From contig CM038052.1 in NCBI GenBank assembly GCA_021397845.1, positions 171,670,182-171,734,181 on the forward strand: 64,000 bases of DNA. The letters are read 5' to 3'. The translations under genes were made by a program, and so were the position numbers. The DNA comes from Areca catechu (Eukaryota > Streptophyta > Magnoliopsida > Arecales > Arecaceae). The notes under the pieces were generated by a model that had not been told where the DNA came from, ran no database searches, and was given only the letters and a program-made list of their open reading frames with translations. Each line of letters starts with the position of its first letter. Position 1 is the stretch's first letter. Below are positions 22,281 through 33,495 of this stretch, piece by piece.

Positions 22281-22465
22281 ATGGTTCGGGGGAAGACGGA
22301 GGTGAGACGGATCGAGAACGCGACCAGCCGGCAGGTGACGTTCTCGAAGCGCCGGAATGGTCTGCTAAAGAAGGCCTTCGAGCTCTCCGTCCTCTGCGAC
22401 GCCGAGGTGGCTCTCATCGTCTTCTCCCCCAAGGGAAAACTCTACGAGTTCTCCAGCTCCAGCAG
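22281..22465 (+). CDS. SOC1-like: SOC1/TM3-like MADS-box transcription factor, exon 1 (MADS domain)
   Basis: The ATG sits in the context AGCATGG. The 185 coding bases give MADS-box residues 1-61 plus two bases of codon 62: it begins [18 protein letters not shown], has [20 protein letters not shown] in the middle and ends KLYEFSSSS. This is a complete type II (MIKC) MADS domain, which binds CArG boxes as a dimer in the nucleus, with no stop or altered core residue. The RGKTE start, [17 protein letters not shown] and a Ser-rich end are typical of the SOC1/AGL20 (TM3) subfamily, floral integrators acting downstream of photoperiod, gibberellin and FT signals. A GT donor follows (AGCAG|GTCCTC), leaving phase 2. 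Exon 2 is at 63748. Within the subfamily (SOC1, AGL14/19, AGL42/71/72-like) one exon cannot decide. Confidence 0.95.
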
Positions 22466-22467
<2 letters not shown>

Positions 22468-22496
<29 letters not shown>

Positions 22497-22530
22497 AATT
22501 CTCTGTCGCTTTCTCTATCTCTCTCTCTTT
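22468..22530 (+). repeat. (CT)n microsatellite next to the intron 1 donor
   Basis: A run of about 14 CT units begins 3 bases into the intron, followed by broken CT runs to 22530. CT/GA repeats are binding sites for BPC/GAGA-binding factors in plants, so a regulatory role is possible but not shown. Confidence 0.85.
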
Positions 22531-24920
22531 GCCTTGGTGTGCGTTTGTGATGATTTCTTGGGTTTGATGAAGAGAAAAGGTGCGTTCTTTGGCGTCGTAC
22601 TATTGTGGTTGTGGCTGTAATGGTAGCGTGTGAGAGGGGTTTGCCATTGGCGGCCCTTTCGTCCTGGTTTCAGATCTTGGGTTGGGTGTGTAGGTCCTGT
22701 GGTATCCGTCCTTGTAGAACTTAAAAGCGAGTGCTTGTTGCGTGACTTGGGTCCATGGATGCTTTTGGTTCCATTAAATCCTTATGATCGTCTTCATCTC
22801 TTCGTCTAGATTCAGATTGCTGTCCTTTTTTCTGCATCATAAATGGTTTTTTCTCGATTTTTATTTGAAAAAAAAGGATCATAGTTAGAGGGAAAAAGAG
22901 CTTCATTTCTTTATTTCTTTTTGTACGGGTATGGACTCTTTGTCTTTTTGGTGGATGAATGTGTACTGGATTGACGACTAGGAATAGAGAAAGGAGGCAA
23001 TGTGCAGTGATGGGAGATTTTTTGAGATAAGAAGACATTATTGGAGGGGATGTACCGAGTCACTGACGAAGACATCAGCTGGAAAAATGGTGCAATCCGC
23101 TGTTAATTAATGTGCAGGTGTAGATAGATTTATCTGGACATAGAAAGTGACGTCCATTTTCTTGTCTTCAAAAAGAAAAAGAGGAGAAAATTAGCAGGTA
23201 TCATGAAAGGTGGTCGAAGATTCTTATACCAGTTAGGAGTTGTTTTCACATATTTCATGTATTAGTATATGTACGGTGCTTCTGTTTATTTGGGTTTACG
23301 TTCGTATATTCGAAAGAAGACTGGCTTAGACTTTTAGAGAAGGTAAAATAGAACAGTATCACTATATTTTTTAATTGCATAGTAATTGAAGTAGCTAATC
23401 CTAACAAAATTTCCAGCCAGATTTTTAGTTATCATCATCGAGTCTTGGTTGCCAATTAAGACACTCTTTCATGGAGAGCATGCCCATGAAGCTTTAAACT
23501 TTCTCCTAAAGTTGTGCAGTCTTGATGATGAAGGTTTTGCTGGTTACTTTGATGTGCTGATTTGCTCCTTTCATTTGTGTGTACACTTGAATCAAGATAT
23601 GGATACAAAATCTGGAGTGTTTACATTGATTGTTGAACCATGTTTGCTTGATCGCAAACATGTCTATCAATAGGTTGACATCACAAGTTTTTATATTCTC
23701 TTTTCATTTTGTGCTATAAAATCAGTATCTTTTGTTTTATTGTCACGCACAGACAAAAAAGAAAAAAAGCATTTGTTTTTCTTATCAATTAGTTTTATTA
23801 TCTGAAATGAAACGTGTGCATTGGTGTTATGGTAAGCAATTGTGTTTTGACTAATGTTTTGCTTAGTCACATAACACATTTTGATCAAGATCTTTCCATG
23901 GTCTACTTGGATGGACAACAAACTCATAAACATAGCCACCATTATGTCGGAACAAACATGTACGTTGCAGTTTCATTTAAACTCATTTTCTTGTCATTTT
24001 CAACAGCAAATTGTTGTGGAGTGAAGCTTGTTCAGGGCTTCAATGAAGTTCTACTATTTTACAAGCATAAAAACATGGTCAATGCTAGTTTACCATCTTG
24101 AAAGTTGTGTCATATTGGCTGAATCTAAAAACTGTATTTCTCAGTATAGGCTCTAAAGAATTTAGAAACCAAAAGAGTTTTCTTTTTAAAGAAGTATGTC
24201 TTCAGCTGTTTGACTGAAATTGTCAGAATAAAGTAGCAACATATGAGGTTGTTTGAACGATTAACATAAGAAAAGAAAACATGGAAATCTTCATAAAAAA
24301 CATTTATGTTTCATCTGCTCTCAATGTGTTTAAGTTGAATGAATGATATGTGTGGGTAAAGATATAATTTATAAAGATGCTCAAAGTTGTGTTGTAATGC
24401 TAAACTTGCCACCATGCTTCTTCACTATCACAAGTGAAATGCATAGATGTTTAAATGCTAATGTTTGTTTGATGTGGTAAGAATTAAACATCGCATGCCT
24501 ATCAAAATATGGCACTTTTAATCTATTAAGTATGTGAGTGAACGCTACACCTTTTCTTTTTCATGAACAAAATGGTATGCTTGTGCAAGTCATTATCTTA
24601 TTCTATCAAAGACAGCGTAGCATCCTTTTCTCTAAATTGTCCATAGGAATTTCATCATTCAGCTAAATTTGGTATGACCATAACATCATGAGTAGGTTCG
24701 GCTTTCGATCTAATGATCTCTTTTCCTTGCAAATGAAGTTGATTTTCATCTTCATTTTCTATTAGAACAATAAGCAAATGAAAAATCTATGCATCAAAAA
24801 AGTTTTTTTTTGTGAGAAACACATAGCAAAAGAAATTAACACTTCCATTTTATGAGACATAAGAGATATATTTCTTCATTACCTTTCAATAATTTCTTTC
24901 CTTCCCATATATTTTTTATA
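22531..24920 (+). other. Intron 1, apparently unique 5' part
   Basis: T-rich intron-like sequence without TE domains or terminal repeats. Short open frames (for example 23449-23673, 23814-24101) lack recognisable domains. If conserved intronic regulatory elements exist, this and 62645-63747 are the likely places. Confidence 0.55.
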
Positions 24921-24924
24921 TGGA

Positions 24925-25560
24925 CCCGTGCTGGCATGTGTTTAGTCCCATCAATTATACAGTTATACTTATATAGGAGTAAAGAATTCAAATGATACCT
25001 TCTAACTAGCCTTTCTGAGTGAGATCCTGTTTTATTGTAAATGATGTCAAAGCAAATTTCACACCTTGGACGTCATAATTCTCCAACTCGAGGGTGTTGC
25101 AACCACCATGTACTTAATGGGGCTGCCCCTATAAATATGCAAGGTATTTGACCTATCAATTGACTTAACATAGTTTGGAAAATAATATACTTCATATCCA
25201 GGCAGTGATGCTCATCAGAAACAATTAACTATTTGGTATTTAAGCTATTTGTACATAATCCATATACAATGCACTAATATGTACTAGCTGATCCAAGGAA
25301 CTATATCTACCAATTACAAGTTGGACTTGCCTCTATATACATACCTCAAAATGCCGATACTTGTCCCAAAATTTGATTCCTGGTCTGAAAAAATATATGA
25401 AAATTATAGATTCACGACTCAGTAAGTGACAAATCCACTTTATAGAATTAAACCAAACTAAATTATATAACGCAGCTTAGTCGAATCATATAAACATGAT
25501 ACATATGTATAGGTAACTTGATGATAATTAATTTCAATAATATTTATATACTAAAATTAT
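24925..25560 (-). repeat. Left copy of a diverged direct repeat (probable 3' LTR of a broken gypsy element)
   Basis: Bases ~25060-25560 match 29540-29710 plus 30180-30520 in the same order, for example CACGACTCAGTAAGTGACAA at 25412 and 30367 and the TCCACTTTATAGAATTAAACCA segment in both. Gag remains lie between the copies and next to the right copy, in minus orientation. This makes the pair best read as LTRs of a minus-strand Ty3/gypsy element. Exact ends are not defined. Confidence 0.6.
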
Positions 25561-25568
25561 ACACAAAT

Positions 25569-25786
<218 letters not shown>

Positions 25787-25796
25787 GTGGACTTGG

Positions 25797-26332
25797 TTTC
25801 TTTTGAAAGGATTTGGAGTCAAATCTAGTCAAGTCCCCCACCGTCTGATTTGCACAGATCCCCATTAAGAAAAAGTAAAAATTAATGGTGTAGAATAAAC
25901 ACAAACAGAAATCAACAAAAATGCTCTAGAATAAACACAGTTTTTCACTCGTATTAATGGTGTATTAATAGTTGTTGGTGGTCGTTGGAACTATTAATAA
26001 TGGGATAGTCCATATTTTCAGAATAAATACAAATGCTCTAGAATAAATACAAACATTTTTAGAATAAACATAAATACTTTAGAATAAACATAAATCCAAA
26101 CAGATGAAAATGTTTTTGTTTATTCTGAAGTGTTTGGGTTTTTTTTGAAAAAGGTTTATATTTATATATTCTGGAGTGTTTGTATTTATTCTGAAGCATT
26201 TTTGTTTATTTCTATTTACATTTATTCTATGTTATTAATATACCATTAACTTTTTACTTTTTGCATGGGAATCTATACAAATTAGATGGTGGGGCACTTG
26301 ACTAGATTTGGTTTCAAATCCTTTCGAAAAGA
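25797..26332. mobile_element. MITE with ~95-bp terminal inverted repeats (foldback type)
   Basis: Left arm (TTTTGAAAGGATTTGGAGTC..., then CTAGTCAAGTCCCCCACC) pairs with the right arm, whose reverse complement reads TTTTCGAAAGGATTTGAAAC and CTAGTCAAGTGCCCCACC. The pairing continues to an AAAGTAAAAATTAATGGT segment on both sides. The core holds repeated AGAATAAACACAAA and its reverse complement. No coding capacity. Superfamily not decided. Target duplication unclear because it sits in a microsatellite. Confidence 0.8.
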
Positions 26333-26433
26333 GCTATGTATGTATATTGATATAAATATATATGCATCTATATATATTTATGTATGTATGTATATCTATA
26401 TACATATGCATACACATATATAAATACATATAT

Positions 26434-27088
26434 TAGGGGTGGCAATGGGTTAGGTTTGGGTCAGGTCACCAAAATCCATACCAGCCTTGCTAAAATTTTT
26501 TTTGCCCCGTACCTGTCCTGTACTCATCTCGGATCGGGTCGGGTTGGGTATACCAGGTAGGGTCGGGTTGGATCGAGTCCTGTGCATAATTTATAAGCTT
26601 GAATTTAGTCTATAATGGAAAAAAGTTATAAATATAATACAATGATGAAGTAAGCTGGAAAATATGGTACTTCATTAACTTTGTTTAACAATTAAATAAT
26701 GAATATAAAAGAATAAGTTTACCTTCAGTATTAAATGATATCACTGATACCTTGTTGTAGAGTTAATCTACGTAATATACAGAACGTGACCAAAAGAAAG
26801 AAAAAATGGTTGAACAACAAAACAAAGGAGAAGAAAATAGGCATGGGGTGGGTTGGGGAAGAAACGAGTCGAAGCATTGAACTAAGATCAGGTACCGAGG
26901 GATGGGGGATTAAGAGGGCTCATGCCTTTTATGTAATCGGGTCGGATTTGGGATGGGGCATACTGATACCGGTGCCTGACTCGATCCCGAGTTGGGTTTT
27001 TTATACAAAATCCATGCCCGTCCCTAAATTAAATGGGTCGAGTTTTACCCGCCCCTTAGTATCAGGTTGGCAAAAATTGCCACCCCTA
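26434..27088. mobile_element. Non-autonomous hAT-type element (655 bp) with 8-bp target duplication
   Basis: Terminal inverted repeats TAGGGGTGGCAAT / ATTGCCACCCCTA (the hAT TIR type). Flanking 8-mers ACATATAT (26426-26433) and ACATACAT (27089-27096) differ at one base. The interior has GGGTCGGGTTGGGT-like subterminal repeats on both sides and no transposase. The 133-residue open frame inside (26735-27136) runs through the TIR and is not a gene. Confidence 0.85.
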
Positions 27089-27096
27089 ACATACAT

Positions 27097-27820
27097 ACAT
27101 ACATATATACATATGTATGTATGTATTCAAAGATGAATTCCAATTGGATTATAACATATATGAACAAATATCTTCTTCTAGTGCAAACATCATAGAATTT
27201 TGTGTCAATAATTTTCACATAACTTGCATGTTATAATTCCACCACTCTTCCACGGTGTCCAAACTAATTCATTTATTCTACTAAATATTAAAACTTTTCA
27301 AAAATCATTCTTGTTTTAAAATACTCACAGCATACATATCGATATGATATGTCAAACATTTAAGTGCATATCAATTCCTTTTGCTCTGTATTTCAAATTT
27401 TAGTTTACATGCATAGTGCTCCCCTATTAAATGACTATAATGATTTTTTTTGTTTCTCTCTTCCTACTGCCTAACAAATTTGGACAACAAAAGTTTAGCT
27501 AACTGCAACACATATATTTATTTATACAACAAAAGTTTACATTTCAACTTTCAAATAGTTTGGTACCATTAGAATACGTTGATTAGCTAGTATTGTAAAC
27601 TTCTTTTAAGATTTTCCTCTTTACTTTGTACAATAGAAGGGGATTCTGCTTACAGATACTTGAGCTGTCTAGGCTTCAAAAGGGGTCGAAACAACCCTAC
27701 TTTGAGTTATTATTGGACAAGTTGCTGCTTTGTAACACTTTTGTCCACGGTTGAAACATGCACCAGTATTCCAAGTATAGCCTATATTTGAATGACCTTT
27801 GCCATATTGTGAACAATAGT
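27097..27820 (+). other. Intron stretch, nothing recognised
   Basis: AT-rich, starting in a TATG/TACA repeat tail. No domains or terminal repeats seen. Confidence 0.5.
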
Positions 27821-28050
27821 CAGAACCATACCGGTCAAGAACCGATATGGTTCGGTCATGAAAAATGGTTCGAAATGCCGGACCGTTCAAAATACCATGT
27901 ATCGTGCTAATATATTTTGTCTGGTTCGATCGGGTTCGGGTCTAATTCAAGTTAAACAATATTACCATAGAAAATGAAGACATTTTTTTAATTTCTTGGA
28001 CCCGGTATGGTACCGTACCATACCGTCCCGGTTCAGTATTCCTTAGTTAG
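27820..28050 (-). mobile_element. Dispersed GGTACGG-rich repeat, copy 1 (minus)
   Basis: Its reverse complement aligns with 28650-28995: a GGTAC(C)-rich head, a TCGGGTCCA... segment, TTGTTTAACTTGAATT / TTGTTTAACCTGAATT, GGCATTTCGAACCATT / GGAATGCCGGACCATT and a TCTTGACCGGTATGG / TCTTGACCAATACGG tail. The two copies form an inverted pair ~600 bp apart, around part of a gypsy gag relic. Confidence 0.7.
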
Positions 28051-28179
28051 AACTTTTTTGCTATTGACTAAGCCCCCCTTGAAAAGCCATTGGCCTACAC
28101 TTTTTTCTCTGACCTTCCTTCTCCTTCAATTCATGCTCAACTTCTCTTTCTATTATCAAACGGTATTTATACTTTCCTC

Positions 28180-29330
28180 CTAGGTGGTCAACTGTAAGGG
28201 TGCAACCCCTTTGCTAATTTCTGCTCTTAAGCCTATTTGGAACTTGTAGGCTTGGGTCTCTTCATCATCTACTGCATTAGGACAAAACTTAGATGGTTCA
28301 TTAAAATTAGCTTTATATTGAGCTATAGTCATGTTCTTCTTCTTCAGAGTAATAAATTGTAATAAATTCTTATTTCTTCTCTGCTCTAACACTAGTAGGA
28401 AAATATATTTCATAATATGCTTTACATAATTTCTTTCAAGTAAAAAGCTCCATCTTAGAGACAAGTTTAGTTTGTATCATCTTCCACCAATTAGAGGGTT
28501 CCCTTGCAAGCATATAGGAGGCATAGCTAAAGCATTTTATAATCACCAGGGATTTTTCCATCTACTCCAAATCTTAGTTTCCAAGGGTTAAATAGTACCT
28601 CGAAAAGTGGGTGGAACTATATTCTTAAATCCTAAAAATATCTCCATCAAGGAACTTGGAACCGATACCATGCCCCGTACCGATCACCATACTGGCTCCA
28701 TATCGGGTCCACAAAATCTTAAAAAAATCCTTTCCCTTTCTATCAAAAAATTGTTTAACCTGAATTGGGCATGAACCGGACCCGAACTAGGCCGAACCGA
28801 GCCCGAACCGAGTCGAGCCAGGCGGTACGGTACAATGCCATACCGTACCGTACAGAATATATATTTTTTAAATTTTTTTCAATGATCCGGAATGCCGGAC
28901 CATTTGTTATATATGAACCGTACCGGCTCTTGACCAATACGGTATGGTACATCCCATATCGAGCAGTACGGGATGGTACCGTAAACCTTGACCTGACCTC
29001 CATACTTCACAGGATGTGCCCTGACACAAGCCAATTGCAATTCCTTTTGTTCCAACAGTTGTTGTTGTTGCATCTCTTGTTGAAATTGTTGCAGAACTTC
29101 TTGTTGCATCTCTTGTTGAAATTGCAACTAGGGTTGCATTATTCCAACCACAATCTCCATAAACTGAAGCATTATAGGTTGCTATTATTGATCGGTCTAG
29201 ATATTTTTGGTAGAGGTTGCGGCACCCTCCTGCTGACCGGTGCTATTAGCTTGTTAATTTGAAGGTTTCTCTATGTGAGAGTCATTAACAGTGTTGGCAA
29301 TCTTCTTAACATGATGGGGTTCATTTCCAA
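28180..29330 (-). pseudogene. Ty3/gypsy gag relic, split by a repeat insertion
   Basis: 28180-28464 (-) encodes a gypsy gag core segment: NLLQFITLKKKNMTIAQY, EPSKFCPNAVDDEETQAYKF and GLRAEISKGVAPLQL, the Retrotrans_gag pattern of many plant gypsy elements. On the far side of the inserted repeat (28650-28995), 29020-29140 (-) encodes a Gln-rich stretch (FQQEMQQEVLQQ) like a gag N-terminus. No protease, RT or integrase is found between the flanking LTR-like repeats, so pol is deleted. Confidence 0.75.
28650..28995 (+). mobile_element. Dispersed GGTACGG-rich repeat, copy 2 (plus), inside gag relic
   Basis: Homologous, in opposite orientation, to 27820-28050. Contains GGTACGGTACAATGCCATAC-type palindromic runs. 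Related pieces recur at 29711-30180, 36905-37400, 48780-48870, 49130-49200 and 49590-49700. Confidence 0.7.
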
Positions 29331-29479
29331 TCCACACTGAAACAACAACAAAAGTTCCTTGTAAGGTTTCAAATAAACCAAGATTTACGGTGATGAACCA
29401 CTTATAACATAATAGATAGGATTTATATTCTAGTATCTAATAACTATCACACCTACACTCAACATATATCATCTCCTAG

Positions 29480-30545
29480 GATCTTGATAAATTCCTATAA
29501 ATTAAACCTATACTCCGATACTTCTCTAACTATCATGCTCTTGACCTCAGAATTCTCCAATTCAAGGGCGTGATAGTTGCCCTTATACTTATAGGGATCG
29601 GTCGTATAAGCATGCAAGGCATTCTACCTACCAATAAACCCAACATAATCGAGAAAATAATATACTTCATACCCAAGTAGTGGTGCTTATCATAAACAAC
29701 TAACTATTATACTTACATCCAATGTTTGTTGTGCCAGTATTGGCCGAATCGGTCGGTCGGCGGCATGGTTTGTGCCCGGTGCCATTTTGTACCGGGCCTG
29801 AACCGATACAGTAGAGAGGGTAGAGTGAGAACGATAGAGAGGAAAAGAGAGAGAGAGAGAGAGGAGGGAGGGAAGGAGAGGGAAAGAGGACCTTTAGAGG
29901 CCGCCTGAAAATGCCAAAATAAAAAATAAAACAAAGGCTGAAGCTATTGTTTCGATTGGGAGGGCCGAGCCCCTCTAACTTGCTACTGGGCTTGGCAGCA
30001 GCGCAGCTGCCCTCTCTCCCTCTCCTTCCCTCCCTTCTCTCTCTCTTTCTTCCTCTCTTTCCTTCTCCCTCTCCCCCTCCTTTGCCCGTTTCTTATTTTG
30101 ATAGTGGGAACCATCTTGATTCATTGCTGGGCATGGGCAATTTGTGATGGTTCTACAATCCTTGTCTACATCTCAACACTTAAGTATTTAAGCTATTTAT
30201 ACATAATCCACATACAATATGTTAAGATACACCAACTGATCTAATAAATTAAATCTACCAACTATAAGTTGGCTATGCCTTTATGTACATGCCTTAAAAT
30301 GCCGATACTTAATTGTCCCGCAATTTGATCCCTGATCTGAAAAAAATATGTGAAGACTATTAACTTCACGACTCAGTAAGTGACAAGTCCACTTTATAGA
30401 ATTAAACCAAGCTAAATTATACAACATAGCTTAATCAAATCATATAAACATGCTATATCTGTACAAGTAACTTTATGATAATTAATTTCAATAAATCCAT
30501 ATACTAAAATGGTACATTTCATCTTATCAAAATTGTGTACAAATG
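29480..30545 (-). repeat. Right copy of the diverged direct repeat (probable 5' LTR), with an insertion
   Basis: Matches 25060-25560 in two blocks, 29540-29710 and 30180-30520, interrupted by ~470 bp of a different repeat (29711-30180). The left copy is contiguous across AACTATT...TATTTAAGC, which shows the extra sequence is an insertion in the right copy. Confidence 0.65.
29711..30180. mobile_element. Inserted repeat with GA/CT inverted cores
   Basis: Begins with a GGTCGGTCGGCGGCATGG segment and contains a (GA)n run at 29835-29890 and a complementary CT run at 30010-30080, so it can fold on itself. It resembles 36905-37400 and 48500-48870 in layout (GGTACCGGGCC-like head, purine- or pyrimidine-rich core). 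Confidence 0.6.
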
Positions 30546-31024
30546 AATGGATGACTGGAACCAGAGAAAGATAGATTATCCTGGTCTTAAGATCATGCCA
30601 TGCTTTCAATCATGGACTAATACAAAAATCCATACACATACCCAGCTATCCAATTCTAATTTTGGCTCTACAGTCAAAGACCATGGATGTATTTAACTCC
30701 CGCAGCATAGGTCACATCATGTTTATCCCCATGGTGAGGTTGCCACGTTTAATCCTTTTGGTCGATCTGGGTCCTTAATTAGAACAATGACGATGTTTCC
30801 CCCATGGCAGGATCGCTATGCTTATCCCCATGATGGGGCATGCAATCAAGTCCGATTCCATTCATCATCATACCGAGAGTCAAGTGTGTGCATAAATCCA
30901 GTCTTCTCTTTTTTTTTAATGATGTCATTGAGTTCTTCAACTGAACTTACATCCTTCATAATTAATGATGATTCAATCATATAGCTAAGTAATAGATGGA
31001 TGGCAGAATCGTTCTCTCTCCTGC

Positions 31025-31897
31025 ATGGGTGTTACTTACTTGGGTGTTCCTATATCCGGTGCTAGGTTATCCACTGCTGAATGCTTCCCGATGATTCAGG
31101 CGGTTCGTGAGCAGATTGATGGATGGCAGGATTGTTCTCTCTCCTCCATGAGTAGGATTACTTTTATCCGCTCGGTTCTCACGTCTCTGCCTGTCTGTAT
31201 GCTATCCAATGCTATTATTCCCAGGACCTTTGTCATCAAACTAGAGCAGATGCTACGGGCTTTCTTGTGGGATTCTACTTCTTCTGGATGCAGGATTCAC
31301 TTGGTATCCTGGCAGTCTGTCTGCTAGCCTGTACATCATGACAGGTTGGGGATCCAGTCTATTCTTATCAGGAGGGAGGCATTACTTGGTAGGCGTGTTG
31401 CCAGATATTTTCTCTGTCCGCAGAGCATGTGGGCGACCATAATGCGGGCCCTATGATGACCACCATGCCTTCATTGATGGCAATCTAAGCCCTACCAGAT
31501 GTACTTCAGCTATTTGGAGGGAGATGCTTCTTAGAGTCCCTATCATATCTCCCCACCTTGCTTGGGTGGTTGGGGATGGCAGGTCCATTCGATCATGCAG
31601 GATCCGTGGATTTCGGACATCCCCCTTAGTAGATGGCCTACCTTTATCTCAGTCGATACTCCCGACTCCATGGTCATCACAGATCTCTTCATCCCTGGCC
31701 AGATGAGGTGGGATTGGGAGGCTGTCCGAGCTAGGTTTGGAGATATTCTGGGCCTCCGAGTCTCTTCCATTATCTTACCCACCTCCCCGTGCCCGGATGT
31801 CAAAGTCTGGAGACGCTTTACGGCTCCTAGGGCTCTGATGCCGGATCTGTTGACCATCTTCACCCCTGAGGGTGATTCGCCGCGCCCTATGGATTGA
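31025..31897 (+). pseudogene. LINE ORF2 RT thumb/connection (broken frames)
   Basis: 31025-31327 encodes ITFIRSVLTSLPVCMLS and AFLWDSTSSGCRIHLVSW, then stops at TAG 31325-31327. 31562-31897 resumes with DPWISDIPLSRWPTF and ends at TGA. Equivalent segments exist in the relic at 480-1070 (-). Confidence 0.85.
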
Positions 31898-31921
31898 TTT
31901 TCTTGGGTTTGGTCTTTCCCG

Positions 31922-32905
31922 GTGCATCCTAGAGTTTCTCTGTTTATTTGGAAGGTTTCCCGTCAATGCCTTCCCACCAGACATCTCCTGTCGTCTAGAG
32001 GTATGCATATGTCCCTTCACTGTTCCACTTGTGATATCGATCAGGAGATCCAGGATCATACTTTGTTTGCTTGCCCCCGAGCTAGACGGGTGTGGCATAT
32101 TGCACGGCTTGCTCACCTTCTGTCACTGGATGATGACCCTCTACACTCTTTTATTGGGAGCCTGCGCACTATTCCTGCTACCCCTGCTACGTCTCTCCTA
32201 GCCTATACTGCCTACCACGTTTGGCTAGCCAAGAACGAGTGGGTGTTCAGCTCGGTGCGATGTTTTCTTTGGCTTACTGCGCAGCGGGCCTCTGCGTCTG
32301 TTGCTAAGTTCTTGAGATCGATTGGGAGACATTCGGATTTCTGGGGTTCCCACCTCGCTCCTCGAGGGTCCCTTTGTGTATTCATCACTTGGGAACCCCC
32401 TCCCCCGTCTGTCTTCACAGTCAGCTTTGATGGCAGTCTCCGCCGCAGTTTGGGAGGTGCTGCTTTTGTCATTCGGCGTTTCGGATTGGGCTTCCTGGCA
32501 GCTGGTGGTGCCCCTCTTCTGGATTCTTCCATCCCTATGACGGAATTATATGCTGCTTGGGTCGGCATCAGATATGCTCATCAGGTTCTCCGTTTGAATC
32601 ATCTCATCATTGAGGGAGACTTTATGACAGTCATCTCCTGGATCCGGCAGTCCTTGATCGTCCCTTCGGATCATCCTGTTATACGGGATATCACTCTCCT
32701 ACTACAGGGATGCTCCTCGTTTATCCTCTGTCATATTTATAGGGAAGCAAATTCGGCTGCAGACTGTGTTGTCTCTTTTGTTGCCCGCCATTCTATCTCT
32801 GTTCTTTGGTCAGACTGGCGGTCATCCCTTGTACAGCTTAGGGATCTTATACTGTCTGACTTTCTGGGTTGTATTCATTCCCTTTTTTTTTGGGGGGGGT
32901 TATAA
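31922..32905 (+). pseudogene. LINE ORF2 C-terminus: zf-RVT and RNase H
   Basis: 327 residues open. Residues ~1-60 are the zf-RVT region (HPRVSLFIWKVSRQCLPTR, STCDIDQEIQDHTLFACPRA). Residues ~165-295 are an RNase H with the acidic residues in place: SFDGSLR, MTELYAAW, EGDFMTVISW and NSAADCV. Some plant L1 elements carry an added archaeal-type RNase H, and this matches that layout. The frame is unbroken here but lacks the RT and endonuclease, so it is a fragment. Confidence 0.85.
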
Positions 32906-32918
32906 CATAGAGATAAGA

Positions 32919-33495
32919 GTGTGCATTCAGTTATTTCGATTAAAATCGAATTGATATTTGGAAAAATCGAACTTCCAAATTTACATTTAGCATAACTAAA
33001 AATCAAATCAAAGTAGCCTAAAACCAAACAAGAAAAACCGAAATAATTTTATTTCGGTTCGGTTCGGTAATTCGGTTTTGGATTTCGTTGTACTGAATTT
33101 TTGTTTTCGATTTAGGCTTATAAAATTCTTTAATAATTTCATTATTTGAATTGTAGAATTAAACTTGAACTTAGTATTGTTATTCAACTTTAAATCAATA
33201 ACAAACCGTTTAAAAAAGTTTAATTTAGCAAAATTATTTCAAGATCTTTGCATTCTATCAATGTACTATTTATCATAGATCAAGAAAGGACAAAGATAGA
33301 TTTTTATTATATTTTATAATTTCAGTTTTTGGTTAACCGAGGTTATTAAATTAAATACTGAAAATTGAAGCGATTAGAAAATCTCGATTCGATTTTAAAC
33401 CAAAATCAAAATTTTTAGAAGAAAAATCAAACTGAATACCAAAATAATTAATGATTCGATTTAGTTTTTGGTTAACTGAACCATTTGCACACCCC
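32919..33495. mobile_element. Probable hAT-like MITE
   Basis: Left end GAGTGTGCATTCAGTTATTTCG and right end (reverse complement GGGTGTGCAAATGGTTCAGTTAACC) are imperfect inverted repeats. The core has TTCGGTTCGGTTCGGTAATTCGG. This composition is common in small plant hAT derivatives. Target duplication not resolved. Confidence 0.55.

Larger units (their letters stand above)
31000..32917 (+). mobile_element. LINE (L1-type), 5'-truncated, sense to the MADS gene
   Basis: Sense-strand translation starts in the RT thumb region (YLGVPISGARLSTAE, then ITFIRSVLTSLPVCMLS). It runs through the zinc-binding C-terminal domain to an RNase H and ends at a T8-10/G9 run near 32890-32900. The RT core and everything 5' is missing. 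Frames change around 31325, 31500 and 31890. It is the same family as the relics at 1-1850 and 18735-19020. No poly(A) tail is visible. Confidence 0.88.

Noticed and set aside
26735..27136. 133-codon frame in the hAT MITE
   Set aside because: It crosses the terminal inverted repeat and flanking microsatellite and has no transposase motif.
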